Assembly (NCBI RefSeq): GCF_030362815.1
Contig: NZ_JAUCGR010000003.1
Span: 389,663 to 453,662 of the forward strand
Length of the DNA stretch: 64,000 nt
Reading direction: 5' to 3'
Source of the DNA: Cellulomonas edaphi
GTDB taxonomy: Bacteria > Actinomycetota > Actinomycetes > Actinomycetales > Cellulomonadaceae
A model generated the notes under the pieces. It saw nothing but the letters and a program-made list of their open reading frames with translations, searched no databases and had not been told where the DNA came from. Position numbers and translations under genes: made by a program. This document shows, one piece after another, positions 26,063-34,472 of this stretch (the stretch's first letter is position 1; each line of letters opens with the position of its first letter).

Positions 26063-26515
26063 ATGATCCCGAGCACCTCGGTCGCGCCCGGGGACAGCCG
26101 CCAGGCCGTGCGCCGCCCGCGTGCGCTCCTGGCCGCGATCGCCGCCGTGGTCGTGGTGGCCGGCCTCTCCGTGGCCCACTGGGGCTCCGCGCCGTGGGCG
26201 GATCCCGTGGGAGATGCGCTCTACGCGTCGCTCGTCTACGTGCTGGTGCTCGTGGTCGCGCCGCGGATCTCGCCGTCGTCGGCCGCCCTGATCACCGCGG
26301 GGGCCTGCTCGGCCGTCGAGCTGCTCCAGCTCACGGAGGTCTCGACGTCCCTCGTCGAGAGCGTGCCGGCGCTGCGGTACGTACTCGGCACCACGTTCTC
26401 CACCGTCGACCTCCTCGTCTACCTCGCCGCAGCGGCCCTGGCGGCTCTCGTCGACCGCGCGCTCACCCGCACGGCGGCCCGCAAGCCCGGCGCCGCTGCC
26501 CGCGGGCGCGGCTGA
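26063..26515 (+). CDS. Small membrane protein, DUF2809-like
   Basis: A 150-residue protein with four hydrophobic segments (about 20-40, 55-72, 78-95 and 112-130) and a basic C-terminus. The order of helices and the segment TTFSTVDLLVYLAAA fit the DUF2809 family of small inner-membrane proteins, whose function is unknown. A CATCAT box lies 6 bases before the ATG, so it may be leaderless. The preceding 140 bases contain degenerate GTGCCGCTG-type short repeats and no gene. Its stop is 6 bases from that of the convergent kinase gene. Confidence 0.7.
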   Translation: MIPSTSVAPGDSRQAVRRPRALLAAIAAVVVVAGLSVAHWGSAPWADPVGDALYASLVYVLVLVVAPRISPSSAALITAGACSAVELLQLTEVSTSLVESVPALRYVLGTTFSTVDLLVYLAAAALAALVDRALTRTAARKPGAAARGRG

Positions 26516-26521
26516 GCCGGG

Positions 26522-28090
26522 TCACTCCTCGGCGGCCCACGGCCTGCCCGGCATCGACGCGACCGCGGGCCGCGAGCACTCCAGCCGCAGCAGCGCGCCC
26601 GCCCAACCGCCGGTCAGCACGTCCACCGGCTCGTCGGTGCGCAGCGGCCCGCCGACCTCGTCGGCGATCAGCGCCGCCGCCCGGCGGTGTCCCGGCCGGC
26701 CCGTGCGCACGTAGGCGGCCAGTGCGCGGTGCGCGCGCGCGACCGGCGTCCGCGGGCCCGGGACCGGCGGCAGCACGTGCCGGCATCGCGCCGACCACAC
26801 GTGCGCCAGGTCGAACGCCCGTGGGTCGCCGGTCAGCGTCGCGACGCGGGCCAGCAGCCAGCCGACGTGAGCGGCTCGCTCGTCGTCGGCCGATGCCCAC
26901 GCCGGGCCGTCGACGTCGAGCACGCCGACGGCGTCGAGCAGGTCTGCAGCAGGGGGCTCGGCCATCTCGCGAGGCGTTGCGGTCGCCCACAAGAGCGCCG
27001 TCCGGAAGGTGCGCAGCGAGCGGTACCGATGGGCCGGATCGACCGCGAGCGCCCGCCGGAGCACGCGCTCGACGGCCAGCCACGGCGCGACCCCGACGCC
27101 CACGAAGGGGCGGGGTCGATCCTCGGCGATGCGTCGCAGCGCCTCGACCCGCTCGCACGCCAGGTCGAGCGGCGCGCTGCCGGTCAGCAGCCGATAGACC
27201 ATCGCCGCGACCGCGTACTGCTCCGCGGCCTCGTCCAGGGTCCCCGGAGTGCGGTCCGCACGCAGCGCGGCGGCCGCGGCCGGGTCCAGGTACTCGCCCC
27301 CGGCGGTCCGCGGTGAGGGTTCGCCCTCCGCGGTCGCCAGGCCGAAGTCGATGATCCCCACCTCGGCGTCCGGCGTCACCAGCACGTTGCCGGGGTGGAC
27401 GTCGCCGTGCAGGACGCCGCACGCGTGCAGCGCGACATAGGCGTCGACGACCGCGAGCGCGATCCGGCGGCGACCGTCGTCGTCTGCGGTGAGAGTCGCG
27501 AGGTCCGCCGCCTCCCCCTCCACCTCGGACAGCACCAGGGTGCCCCCGGTCGGCGAGCTCTCGTGCCAGACGAGGCGCGGCACGGGGGCCCGCTGCCCGC
27601 GCTCGAGCGCGGTCAGCTCACGCCGCACCAGCCCGGGCCCGTGCACCTCGTCGTCGACGACCTTGACCACCACGCGGGTGCCGTCCGCCAGCACCGCGCG
27701 CCAGATCTCGCTGTCCCGCAGCACGCGCACCCGGTCCGTGATCGTCGCCGGTCCCACCTGCTCGCCCACCTGGTGCCGCTCCCGCAGCCGCTCGGCGGGG
27801 GCGCCGCCGTCGGCCACGAGGACCTCGCTGCGCGTGAGCGCGACGAGCACCCCGAACGCGGCGTCGAGCGTCGCCAGGGGCTCGGCCCCGGACGCGGCGC
27901 AGTACGCGATCACCCCGTCCACGAGCGTCCGCGGGCTGCGGAAGCACTCGGCGAGGGCCATGGCGTCCCGCGAGACGAGCTGGGGCGGATTCCGGCTGCC
28001 TCGCCTGCCCACGAGCACCTCGTCGTCGTCGGGCAGCTGCACCACCTCGACGTCGGCGTGCAGGAGGTAGCGCACCTCGGCGACGCTCAT
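26522..28090 (-). CDS. Kinase-like protein with PqqD-like N-terminus (HopA1 cassette)
   Basis: A 522-residue protein in three parts. Residues 1-95 look like a winged-helix PqqD/RiPP-recognition fold (acidic strand, then RTLVDGVIAYCAASG and a helix ending LTRSEVLV). Residues about 105-365 are a protein-kinase-like fold with VVVKVVDDE (Lys143), LHGDVHPGNVLV (Asp230, Asn235) and IIDFG (Asp248), so phosphotransfer is plausible. Residues about 370-522 are helical and end near LTGGWAGALLRLE, reminiscent of one repeat of a LanC-type cyclase but without its Cys-Cys-His zinc site. ATG overlaps the HopA1-family gene stop (ATGA). Context suggests it phosphorylates the small protein encoded upstream. The PqqD and LanC resemblances are my reading and need structure-based checks. 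Confidence 0.68.
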   Translation of the reverse strand: MSVAEVRYLLHADVEVVQLPDDDEVLVGRRGSRNPPQLVSRDAMALAECFRSPRTLVDGVIAYCAASGAEPLATLDAAFGVLVALTRSEVLVADGGAPAERLRERHQVGEQVGPATITDRVRVLRDSEIWRAVLADGTRVVVKVVDDEVHGPGLVRRELTALERGQRAPVPRLVWHESSPTGGTLVLSEVEGEAADLATLTADDDGRRRIALAVVDAYVALHACGVLHGDVHPGNVLVTPDAEVGIIDFGLATAEGEPSPRTAGGEYLDPAAAAALRADRTPGTLDEAAEQYAVAAMVYRLLTGSAPLDLACERVEALRRIAEDRPRPFVGVGVAPWLAVERVLRRALAVDPAHRYRSLRTFRTALLWATATPREMAEPPAADLLDAVGVLDVDGPAWASADDERAAHVGWLLARVATLTGDPRAFDLAHVWSARCRHVLPPVPGPRTPVARAHRALAAYVRTGRPGHRRAAALIADEVGGPLRTDEPVDVLTGGWAGALLRLECSRPAVASMPGRPWAAEE

Positions 28091-28812
28091 GCCGCGACCG
28101 GGAGCCCGGGGTGCCACGTCACGACGTCGATGTCGTTTGCGAGCGCTCGCAGCGCCTCGTCGGCGAGGCGCGCCGGTGGGACGTCCGCGAGCCGGGAACG
28201 GGAGTCGTGCAAGGCCTGCGCGACCGCCGCGCACACGGCGGCGCGCCAGCTCTGCCGGCCCTGGTCCTGGCCTCGGGACACGATGCCGGTCTGCCCCACC
28301 TGGCCGCTGAACGGGACGCCCTGCGCGGGAAGGTCGGCGAGTGCGTCGGCCAGCAGCGCGGCGACGTCGTCGGCCTTCCGCGCGGTGGGTAGGTAGAGGA
28401 CCACCTTGTCCGCGCGGTGGATGCCCGGGGCGTCGGCGCCGACCTTCCACGACGGGACGCCGTGGCGCACGGCGAGGTCGAAGACGACAGGCAGCGCGAC
28501 CGGGAGCGCCGCGACGGTCGGGCTCACGTAGATCTTGTGCACGAGCTCGTCGGTCTCGACTCCCTGCGCGGTCCAGCCCTCCCAGTGCTCGGCGCCGCTG
28601 CGTGCGTACCCGCGCAGGTCGAGCGGGCGCACTGCACGGTCGCACAGCAGCCGCGGCAGCCTCGGGTCCAGGCTCGGGTCGACGGCGGTCCCGCCCGCTC
28701 GGTAGAGCACCGCGGCGAGCTCGTCCGCCGCGACCAGGGGACACAGCGCGGCAGCCCGGCCGACCGCGGTCGCGGTCAGCCGGGCCAGGCGCCCGTCGTG
28801 CGGTGCGAGCAC
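28087..28812 (-). CDS. HopA1-family protein, possible phospho-Ser/Thr lyase
   Basis: A 241-residue protein with the features of the T3SS-effector HopA1 family: a helical first half, WEGWTAQGVETDELVHKIYVS, then ADKVVLYLPTARKADD and LPAQGVPFSGQV. Actinobacteria lack type III secretion; in them HopA1-family proteins (for example LxmY of lexapeptide, TvaD of thioviridamide) act with a kinase to eliminate phosphate from Ser/Thr in peptide precursors. Here a kinase-like gene follows with a 4-base overlap, which supports that role. GTG start 3 bases after the upstream gene's stop, with AAGGG about 8 bases before. Activity is inferred from family and context, not demonstrated. Confidence 0.75.
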   Translation of the reverse strand: MLAPHDGRLARLTATAVGRAAALCPLVAADELAAVLYRAGGTAVDPSLDPRLPRLLCDRAVRPLDLRGYARSGAEHWEGWTAQGVETDELVHKIYVSPTVAALPVALPVVFDLAVRHGVPSWKVGADAPGIHRADKVVLYLPTARKADDVAALLADALADLPAQGVPFSGQVGQTGIVSRGQDQGRQSWRAAVCAAVAQALHDSRSRLADVPPARLADEALRALANDIDVVTWHPGLPVAA

Positions 28813-28815
28813 CGT

Positions 28816-29199
28816 TCAGCCCTTGAGCACCGACGACGCGTACGCGATGTCGTCCGCCGTGCCCTGCATGCCCTCGATCTGCCTGTCGACCGCGTCCAGC
28901 GTGGTGGCGAGGGTCTCCCGCACCAGCACCAGGTCCGACTCGTCGAGCCGGCCCACGGGGAACACGATCGGCGTGATCGGGGTCGGGATCGTGTAGAGCG
29001 TGGTGTCGTCGGCCGGCAGGAACACGCCGCCGCCCCCGCCGCCGCTGGCACGGGTCTGGATGTCTGCGATCTGCGGCGACAGCGCCGCGATGCGGATGAT
29101 CGGCGACGTCTCCGGGACCGTCGGCGGGTTGGTCAGCGGGTCGTGCCACTTCCACTTCGGCACCCGCCGCACGTACAGATCCTTCACGTAGAACCCCAT
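28816..29199 (-). CDS. Uncharacterised 127-residue protein, candidate substrate of the HopA1/kinase pair
   Basis: A 127-residue protein that I do not recognise. ATG 29199 follows an excellent GGAGGGGG site; the longer frame to 29265 is rejected. N-terminus GFYVKDLYVRRVPKWKWHDP is aromatic and basic; a Pro/Thr/Ser-rich middle follows, then six Gly in a row (about 53-58), a second Thr/Pro-rich stretch (DDTTLYTIPTPITPIVFPVG) and a C-terminal amphipathic helix. There is no Cys, so lanthionine rings cannot form within it, but many Ser/Thr could be phosphorylated or dehydrated. It is the first gene of the three-gene cassette, 127 bases after the epimerase gene. A structural partner role rather than substrate is equally possible. 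Confidence 0.6.
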   Translation of the reverse strand: MGFYVKDLYVRRVPKWKWHDPLTNPPTVPETSPIIRIAALSPQIADIQTRASGGGGGGVFLPADDTTLYTIPTPITPIVFPVGRLDESDLVLVRETLATTLDAVDRQIEGMQGTADDIAYASSVLKG

Positions 29200-29326
29200 G
29201 GCTCCCCCTCCGAGAACGCCAGCGCCGTCCGGCGCCTGGCGGCACGGCCCGCTCGGGCCACGCACAGGTCAGGGGCCGGCCGCGCGGAGGGGAGATACCT
29301 CGGCGCTCGAACTCCACCCGTGGCCC

Positions 29327-30328
29327 TCAGCCCGGAGCAGGTACCCGTGACGCGAGCAGCGCACGCTCGAGCTCCTCGGGCAGCCCGTGCACCGGCCGGT
29401 CGGCGCGCTGGGCCACGGGCCCGCGCCCCCGCAGCCACTCCCAGGTGTCGGCCACCGTCTCCTCGACCGGCCGGCAACGCAGCCCGGCGGAGAGCGCCCT
29501 GCGCGGCTGCCCCTCCATGAACCCGGCCCACTCGCCGTGCTCCGGCACCCAGATCGGCAGCTGCGTCCACGGTTCGGCGCCCGCCGCGAGCACGTCGTCC
29601 TCCGGGATCCAGACCAGGTTGGCCGTCGAGCCGGTCGCCGCGAGACACGCAGCCAGCAGCCCGGCCGTCGTCGTGTGGCCGGAAGGGCTGACGGCGTCGT
29701 ACGCGCCGTCGCGCCCGTCCGCGAGCGCGTCGAGCGCCCAGGCGGCGAGGTCGCGCGCGTCGATGTACTGCAGCGGTCGCTCGGGTCGCCCTGGCGCGAC
29801 GACGTCGCCACCGCGCGCGATGCGGGTGAGCCACCAGGGCAGCCGCCCGATGTCCTCGTGCGGGCCCAGGATGAGACCCGGCCTGACGAGCAGCGCGTCG
29901 GGGAAGCTGCGCAGGACGCCCCGCTCGGATCCACGCTTGATCGCGTCGTAGGCGCCGTCGGCGGCGTCCGGATCGCCTTCGACCAGCGGGGAGGCCTCGT
30001 CGACGTGGGTCCCCCACGCGTAGACCGAGATGGTCGAGACGTACGCGTACCTGCCCACGCGCCCGCGCAGCGTGTCCGCCGTCGAGGTCGCCACGCGCGG
30101 CGCGCCCGACCACGTGTCGACGGCCACGTCCCAGCGCGACGCCCCGAGCGCTTCGACCACGGCGTCCGGGTCGTGGCGATCGGCGACCAGCGCCCGCACG
30201 CCGTCCTGCGCAGCGACGCTGCCCCGGTTGAGCGTGGTCACGTCCCAGCCGCGCGCCAGCGCGTCCTCGACCAGCGCGCGTCCGACGAACCTCGTCCCGC
30301 CCAGCACCAGCAGCCGCATGAGGGCCAT
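29327..30328 (-). CDS. NAD-dependent epimerase/reductase, extended SDR
   Basis: A 333-residue Rossmann enzyme. It begins RLLVLGGTRFVGRALVEDAL with the GGTRFVG dinucleotide motif, has AYVSTISVYAWG (the Ser/Tyr region) and AYDAIKRGSE in place of the classical YxxxK catalytic motif, and RPGLILGPHEDIG, typical of atypical extended SDR proteins related to isoflavone reductase/NmrA-like epimerases. The shifted YxxxK (YDAIK) is intact. The start may be 30328 (MALM) or 30319. It is divergent from the VOC gene by 43 bases. Substrate unknown; the cassette downstream on the same strand may or may not share its transcript. Confidence 0.8.
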   Translation of the reverse strand: MALMRLLVLGGTRFVGRALVEDALARGWDVTTLNRGSVAAQDGVRALVADRHDPDAVVEALGASRWDVAVDTWSGAPRVATSTADTLRGRVGRYAYVSTISVYAWGTHVDEASPLVEGDPDAADGAYDAIKRGSERGVLRSFPDALLVRPGLILGPHEDIGRLPWWLTRIARGGDVVAPGRPERPLQYIDARDLAAWALDALADGRDGAYDAVSPSGHTTTAGLLAACLAATGSTANLVWIPEDDVLAAGAEPWTQLPIWVPEHGEWAGFMEGQPRRALSAGLRCRPVEETVADTWEWLRGRGPVAQRADRPVHGLPEELERALLASRVPAPG

Positions 30329-30371
30329 GCTCTCGGTGACGCGCGCAGAGCGCCAGGTCTACGTTGGCCGA

Positions 30372-30812
30372 GTGCTGACCAACCGCTCCGCACCGCACGC
30401 ACGTGTCACTCCCGTGCTCATCGTGTCCGACGTCCGTGCCGCGGTCGCGTGGTACCTCGAGGTCTTCGGGTTCGTGGAGCACGTCCGCATCGGTGAGGGC
30501 CACCGCGCGCAGCTCGGCCTCCCGGGCGGGCCGGCCGCCGAGCTCGTCGTGGCCGAGGTGCGGCCGGGCCGACGCCTCCCCCTGGACGACCGGTCGCACC
30601 AGGTGATGCTCAAGGTGGCCGACGCTCGTGCCGTCGTCGGCCTCGCGGTGGCTCGCGGCGCCACCCTGGTCGATCCCCTGCACGACTGGGAGTACGGCGA
30701 GCGGCAGGCCGCTCTCACCGACCCCTTCGGCCACCAGTGGGTGGTCAACGAGACGCTCGCGGATGTCGACCCGGCCGCATGGGGCGGTCAGACCGTGACT
30801 CCTCGGGAGTAG
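30372..30812 (+). CDS. Single-domain VOC protein, leaderless
   Basis: A 146-residue glyoxalase-fold protein: RVTPVLIVSDVRAAVAWYLEVFGF at the start and ALTDPFGHQWVVNE at the end are the standard bleomycin-resistance/YciK-like pattern. It lacks clear metal ligands beyond His/Glu at the C-terminus. TACGTT (30360-30365) ends 6 bases before GTG 30372, with no ribosome site, so a leaderless mRNA is likely and fixes the start. A longer frame would run into the divergent epimerase gene. Confidence 0.8.
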   Translation: MLTNRSAPHARVTPVLIVSDVRAAVAWYLEVFGFVEHVRIGEGHRAQLGLPGGPAAELVVAEVRPGRRLPLDDRSHQVMLKVADARAVVGLAVARGATLVDPLHDWEYGERQAALTDPFGHQWVVNETLADVDPAAWGGQTVTPRE

Positions 30813-30894
30813 CCACCCCGAGCAACCAGGTCGCTCGAACGCGCTCCTGCCGGCGGGCATCTGCCGTACGGTGCAGGGAAAACCTGGAGGACGC

Positions 30895-32331
30895 ATGAGC
30901 GAGCTGGACGGACGACGGCGTGCGGGCCTGGCCGTGGCACTGGCATCGGCGCTGGTGGTCGGGCTGGTCGGCGCGCAGCCGGCCGTGGCGGTCGACGAGA
31001 CCATCTCGGGACAGGTCACGTTCCAGGGCACGGGTGTGCCGGGCCTGACGGTCTCCGTGAGCCACCTCGAGATCGAGGACGAGATGAACCCCGACGCCAA
31101 GGGCATCTGGCTCGAGGAGTACCACGGCACGACGGACGCGTCGGGCCACTACTCGATCCCCGTGGGGATCGACACCTACCTGGTCTCGGTCGGGGTCGAC
31201 CGTCCCAGCGACTACCTGGTGTCGTACAGCGGCAGCACCGTCCGGCTCCCGGAGGCCAAGCTCCTCCGCACCACGTCCGGGGCGCACCTGTCCGCCAACA
31301 TCGCCCTGGTCGCGGCCGCCAAGGTCACCGGCACGGTCGTCGACAGCAGCGGCATCCCGCGCAGCAACGTTCACGTGGGCGCCTCCACCAGCGGACGAGC
31401 CGGTGGTGGAGAGGCGACCACCGACGCCGAGGGCCGGTACACGATCGGGGGCCTCCCGACCGGCACGGTGACCGTCTACACGGGCGTCTGGGGCCAGGGA
31501 AGGCAGCAGACGGTCGCCGCGCGCCAGGGGACCACCACGACGGTCCCGACCATCACCCAGCTCAAGCCCTCGACCATCACGGGGACGCTCGACGGCAAGT
31601 ACCCACGCAACCAGGACTTCGCCCTGCTCGACACGAAGCACCACCAGGTCGCGGAGGCGACCCCCGACCGCACCGGGCACGTGAGGTTCACGAACCTGAA
31701 GCAGGGCGCGTATCGCGTGGTGGTCAGCGGCACGAACCTCAGCAGGCGCGTCGTCGTCGAGACGGGGAAGACGGCGTCCTTCGGCACCATCACGCGCGCC
31801 AACCGCACGGACATCCGCGGGGTCGTCCTGAGCCCTTCGGGGAAGCCGGTCGCGGGCGCCCTCGTCACTGCCACGGACTCGTTCGGCACCGACGCCGGCG
31901 TCAGCACTCCTACCTGGACCGACTCGGCCGGGCGGTACACGATCTCCTCCGCCGCCATCAGCGGCAGCTACACCGTGACGGCGGGAGCACCGGGCTACGC
32001 GCGGGGTCTCAAGGCGACCACGGTGGTCAAGGGCGAGGACACGACGGGTGTCACCGTCAGGCTCCGGACGGCAGGGACGCTGACGGGCGTCGTGAAGAAC
32101 GCCCAGGGGGGCAAGCCCGTCGCCGGCGTGGCCGTCGGTTTCACGGGATCTGCTCCGAGCACGTGGGTGACCACGGACACGTCCGGACGATGGACGATCC
32201 GAGGCCTGCTGGCGGGCGCGCACACCCTGCGCTTCGCGGACCCGAACGCCGGCGGCTACCTCGACGCCACCAAGTCGGCCACGGTCGTCGCCGGCACGAC
32301 GGTCACCGTCCCCACCGTGGTCCTGCACTGA
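30895..32331 (+). CDS. Secreted protein with carboxypeptidase-regulatory-like beta repeats
   Basis: A 478-residue exported protein. The N-terminus has a basic start and a signal helix cut near AVAVDE (about residue 32). After that come about five beta-sandwich modules of the CarboxypepD_reg/Cna-B type, each with the pattern G-V-D-G-PV-G-V ... DA-GRYTI ... Y (for example TTDAEGRYTIGGLP and TDSAGRYTIS). There is no LPxTG or membrane tail, so it is probably released. Such modules act as stalks or binding domains; no enzymatic domain is visible. ATG 30895 is preceded by GGAGG at 5 bases. It is a single gene with a strong hairpin beyond its stop. Confidence 0.78.
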   Translation: MSELDGRRRAGLAVALASALVVGLVGAQPAVAVDETISGQVTFQGTGVPGLTVSVSHLEIEDEMNPDAKGIWLEEYHGTTDASGHYSIPVGIDTYLVSVGVDRPSDYLVSYSGSTVRLPEAKLLRTTSGAHLSANIALVAAAKVTGTVVDSSGIPRSNVHVGASTSGRAGGGEATTDAEGRYTIGGLPTGTVTVYTGVWGQGRQQTVAARQGTTTTVPTITQLKPSTITGTLDGKYPRNQDFALLDTKHHQVAEATPDRTGHVRFTNLKQGAYRVVVSGTNLSRRVVVETGKTASFGTITRANRTDIRGVVLSPSGKPVAGALVTATDSFGTDAGVSTPTWTDSAGRYTISSAAISGSYTVTAGAPGYARGLKATTVVKGEDTTGVTVRLRTAGTLTGVVKNAQGGKPVAGVAVGFTGSAPSTWVTTDTSGRWTIRGLLAGAHTLRFADPNAGGYLDATKSATVVAGTTVTVPTVVLH

Positions 32332-32348
32332 TCCCACGGCCCTCCTGG

Positions 32349-32381
32349 CCCGGGCGGGGTGCGAGATGCGCCCCGCCCGGG
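32349..32381. terminator. Bidirectional hairpin between convergent genes
   Basis: Perfect 11-base arms CCCGGGCGGGG / CCCCGCCCGGG surround an 11-base loop, between the convergent secreted-protein genes ending at 32331 and 32393. Confidence 0.85.
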
Positions 32382-32392
32382 AGCAGCCGTCG

Positions 32393-32704
32393 TCAGGTGC
32401 ACACCACGCCCACGCACTGCGGGGACCTCCCGTTGTGGCGTGCCGTGTTGCCGCCGAGGTCCACCGCGCCCGGAACGTAGATCCCCCAGCCGGCGTTGTG
32501 GCGGGCGTCGTTGTCCCCCAGCGACACCGTGGCGTCGGCGCCGAGGGTCAGGCCAGGGCCGGCGCACACGAGGTCCGCGTGCAGGACCGTGTCGACGGTC
32601 ACGGTCGACCCACAGGCGGGCGGCGGCGATGCGGTTGCGGGTGTCGCCAGCACGACGGCGGCACCGGTGAGGAGCAAGCAGGACAGGACGGCGGGAACGC
32701 GCAC
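32393..32704 (-). CDS. Short secreted beta-helix remnant protein
   Basis: A 103-residue protein with a clean signal peptide (cut near TATASPPP) followed by TVDTVLHADLVCAGPGLTLG and, directly after, GWGIYVPGAVDLGGNTARHN, ending in a CVGVVC tail. These are the opening and closing turns of a larger right-handed beta-helix protein family; the middle coils are absent. The two Cys pairs could still form disulfides. GTG 32704 is the only start that keeps the signal peptide. It may be an internally deleted, still expressed copy. Function unknown. Confidence 0.6.
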   Translation of the reverse strand: MRVPAVLSCLLLTGAAVVLATPATASPPPACGSTVTVDTVLHADLVCAGPGLTLGADATVSLGDNDARHNAGWGIYVPGAVDLGGNTARHNGRSPQCVGVVCT

Positions 32705-32847
32705 GACGACCTCCGCTGTGAGGTTCGGATGATCTGGAGAGGCACGATCCCGACTTCACCCCTGGGGACGTGCGACCTCGACCGAGCCCGCGGGCCGGTC
32801 AGCGCGTCCAGTATGCCGCGTTTGTCATGATCTGGACCGGGTGAGAT

Positions 32848-33468
32848 TCAGCTGGGCTGCACCCGCTCGACCGGCTGGCGCAGGATCGTCCGCAGCCGCG
32901 CGGGCGCCACGCGGCGGGCATCGCTGAGGTAGATCTCGTGGTGCCTGCCCGTCAGGCGTAGGCCGTGCTCCGGGACGAACCGGTCGTGGATCTGCGTGAG
33001 CACCTCGGCCTCCGCGTCGTACGGCCCGATGTGCAGCGTCTGGACGGAAGTGCCTTCGTCGAGCGACTCCAGCCGGACCTGCTCGAGCACCGGCCCGACC
33101 CTGTGCGCCACCGACGCGGCCGCTGCGCCGATGAGCTCGCTCGAGATCCAGTCGGGGACCATGAGCATCAGCGTCCAGTCCCACGCAGACTTGTCGCGGC
33201 GAGAGGTGAACGCCTCCATGTCCGCCGCCGACCAGAGCGCCTCCAGCGGCGGCACCACGTAGTCGCGACCCAGGTCGCGCTTGCTGGCAAGCTTCACCGC
33301 GTACGCCAGCGGGTACAGGGCGGCGATCGCCTCGGCGTACGCGGGCGCGGTGTTCGGGTCGCCGTGGCCGTCGAGCATGAGGTACTCCAGCCGCGGGACG
33401 TCGACGAGGCGAAGCTCCCCGGCCCTGGCGCGATAGGAGTCGAGCGACACCTTGAAGTCGATCTTCAT
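32848..33468 (-). CDS. GyrI-like small-molecule-binding protein
   Basis: A 206-residue single-domain protein of the GyrI-like (SOUL/AraC-ligand) fold: it starts MKIDFKVSLDSYRARAGELR, then YLMLDGHGDPNTAPAYAEAI, and has the late TLHIGPYDAEAEVLTQIHDR and HEIYLSDARRVAPARLRTIL pattern, including the conserved Glu-Tyr (HEIYLSD). Members bind hydrophobic cations or inhibit gyrase. The ATG at 33468 follows GGAGGGC. No regulator domain is attached. Context gives no partner. Confidence 0.82.
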   Translation of the reverse strand: MKIDFKVSLDSYRARAGELRLVDVPRLEYLMLDGHGDPNTAPAYAEAIAALYPLAYAVKLASKRDLGRDYVVPPLEALWSAADMEAFTSRRDKSAWDWTLMLMVPDWISSELIGAAAASVAHRVGPVLEQVRLESLDEGTSVQTLHIGPYDAEAEVLTQIHDRFVPEHGLRLTGRHHEIYLSDARRVAPARLRTILRQPVERVQPS

Positions 33469-33618
33469 CGAGGCCCTCCCGCGCTCAGGGTAGGGCGGTT
33501 CCGCCAGCGCGCGGCGCCGGGACGCCGAGCCGGGCACGGCCGACGAGCCGCGCGGCGCGCGTCGCGCGGCGCGCGTCGCGCGAGCGGATGCCCCGCGGCA
33601 GCGCCCGCGTACGGCACC

Positions 33619-34062
33619 ATGTGGCGCGTGAAGCCTGCCGACGCCGCTCTCGAGATCCGGGCCCTGCCGTGGCGCCCGCGCTACCGCAAGCCCGAGGCGG
33701 GCCTCGACGTCACTGACATCGGCGTGCCCGACCTCGACGACGACTTCGGCGTCGGCATCGTGGTCGCGATCGCCCTCATCGTGCTCCTGCCGGTGATCGT
33801 GGTCCTTCTCGCGATCGTCCTGCTCCCGGTCGAGGCGCTCCTCGCCGTCATCGTCGGCGCGCTCGTGCTGGTGGCGCGATTCACGGGCGTCATCCCCTGG
33901 ACGGTCACGTACACCGATGCCCACCTGGACCTCGTCAGCGAGAAGCACCGCTTCCTCCCCGGCGCGGTGCGTCGCGTCCGGGAGCTCAACGGCGACCGCC
34001 GGGTCAGGGTCCGCTGGAGCTGGACGGGGCCGGCGGCGGCCACCCAGGCACCCGCGATCTGA
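33619..34062 (+). CDS. Uncharacterised two-helix membrane protein
   Basis: A 147-residue protein with a basic N-terminus, two adjacent hydrophobic helices (about 52-75 and 77-100, rich in Val/Leu/Ile) separated by a single Glu, and a basic C-terminus that includes WTVTYTDAHLDLVSE. I do not recognise a family. Start may be ATG 33619 or GTG 33628; no ribosome site decides it. The preceding gap holds a short GCGCGCGTCGCGCG direct repeat (about 33551-33583) and nothing else. Confidence 0.55.
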   Translation: MWRVKPADAALEIRALPWRPRYRKPEAGLDVTDIGVPDLDDDFGVGIVVAIALIVLLPVIVVLLAIVLLPVEALLAVIVGALVLVARFTGVIPWTVTYTDAHLDLVSEKHRFLPGAVRRVRELNGDRRVRVRWSWTGPAAATQAPAI

Positions 34063-34080
34063 CGCGGGGTCGCCGAGCCG

Positions 34081-34236
34081 TCAGGCCGCGTAGAACTGCT
34101 CACGTCGGCGGGCCGCCGACTCGCTGGCCGCGTAGCTCACGGGCCGAGGCGCAGGCGCAGCCGCCAGGGCGGGCACCTCGCCGCCGCCGAGCTCCGGGTC
34201 GTCGCTCAGGTCCCAGCTCAGGACGTCGTCGGCCAT
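34081..34236 (-). CDS. Small acidic hypothetical protein
   Basis: A 51-residue protein: an acidic start DDVLSWDLSDDPELGGGE, an Ala/Pro linker and a basic-aromatic tail ending RRREQFYAA. GGAGGG lies about 9 bases before ATG 34236. No homologue is recognised. It is convergent with the membrane protein gene (18-base gap) and divergent from the giant surface-protein gene. Confidence 0.5.
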   Translation of the reverse strand: MADDVLSWDLSDDPELGGGEVPALAAAPAPRPVSYAASESAARRREQFYAA

Positions 34237-34472
34237 CCTCGTCACCCTCCACCTCGACGTGGTCCACCGGCACGCGCGGCCGGCCCGCCTTGCCCACCCA
34301 TCGGCGGACCGCTCCTCGATGTTCGGCTTCCGGCCCGACACCGGGTGAACGTGCGTTCACCCGAACGGGTGCTTTCCTCAAGCCTCGCCCCGCGGGCGTC
34401 GATAGCCACTCGGCCGCAGGGACACGTTTCCGCTGGCCAGGCCGCACGTGAGCGACGACGAAGAGGTATCCG

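Noticed and set aside
28087..28812. HopA1-family protein as evidence for type III secretion
   Set aside because: No secretion genes, and actinobacterial HopA1-family proteins are known as peptide-modifying lyases.
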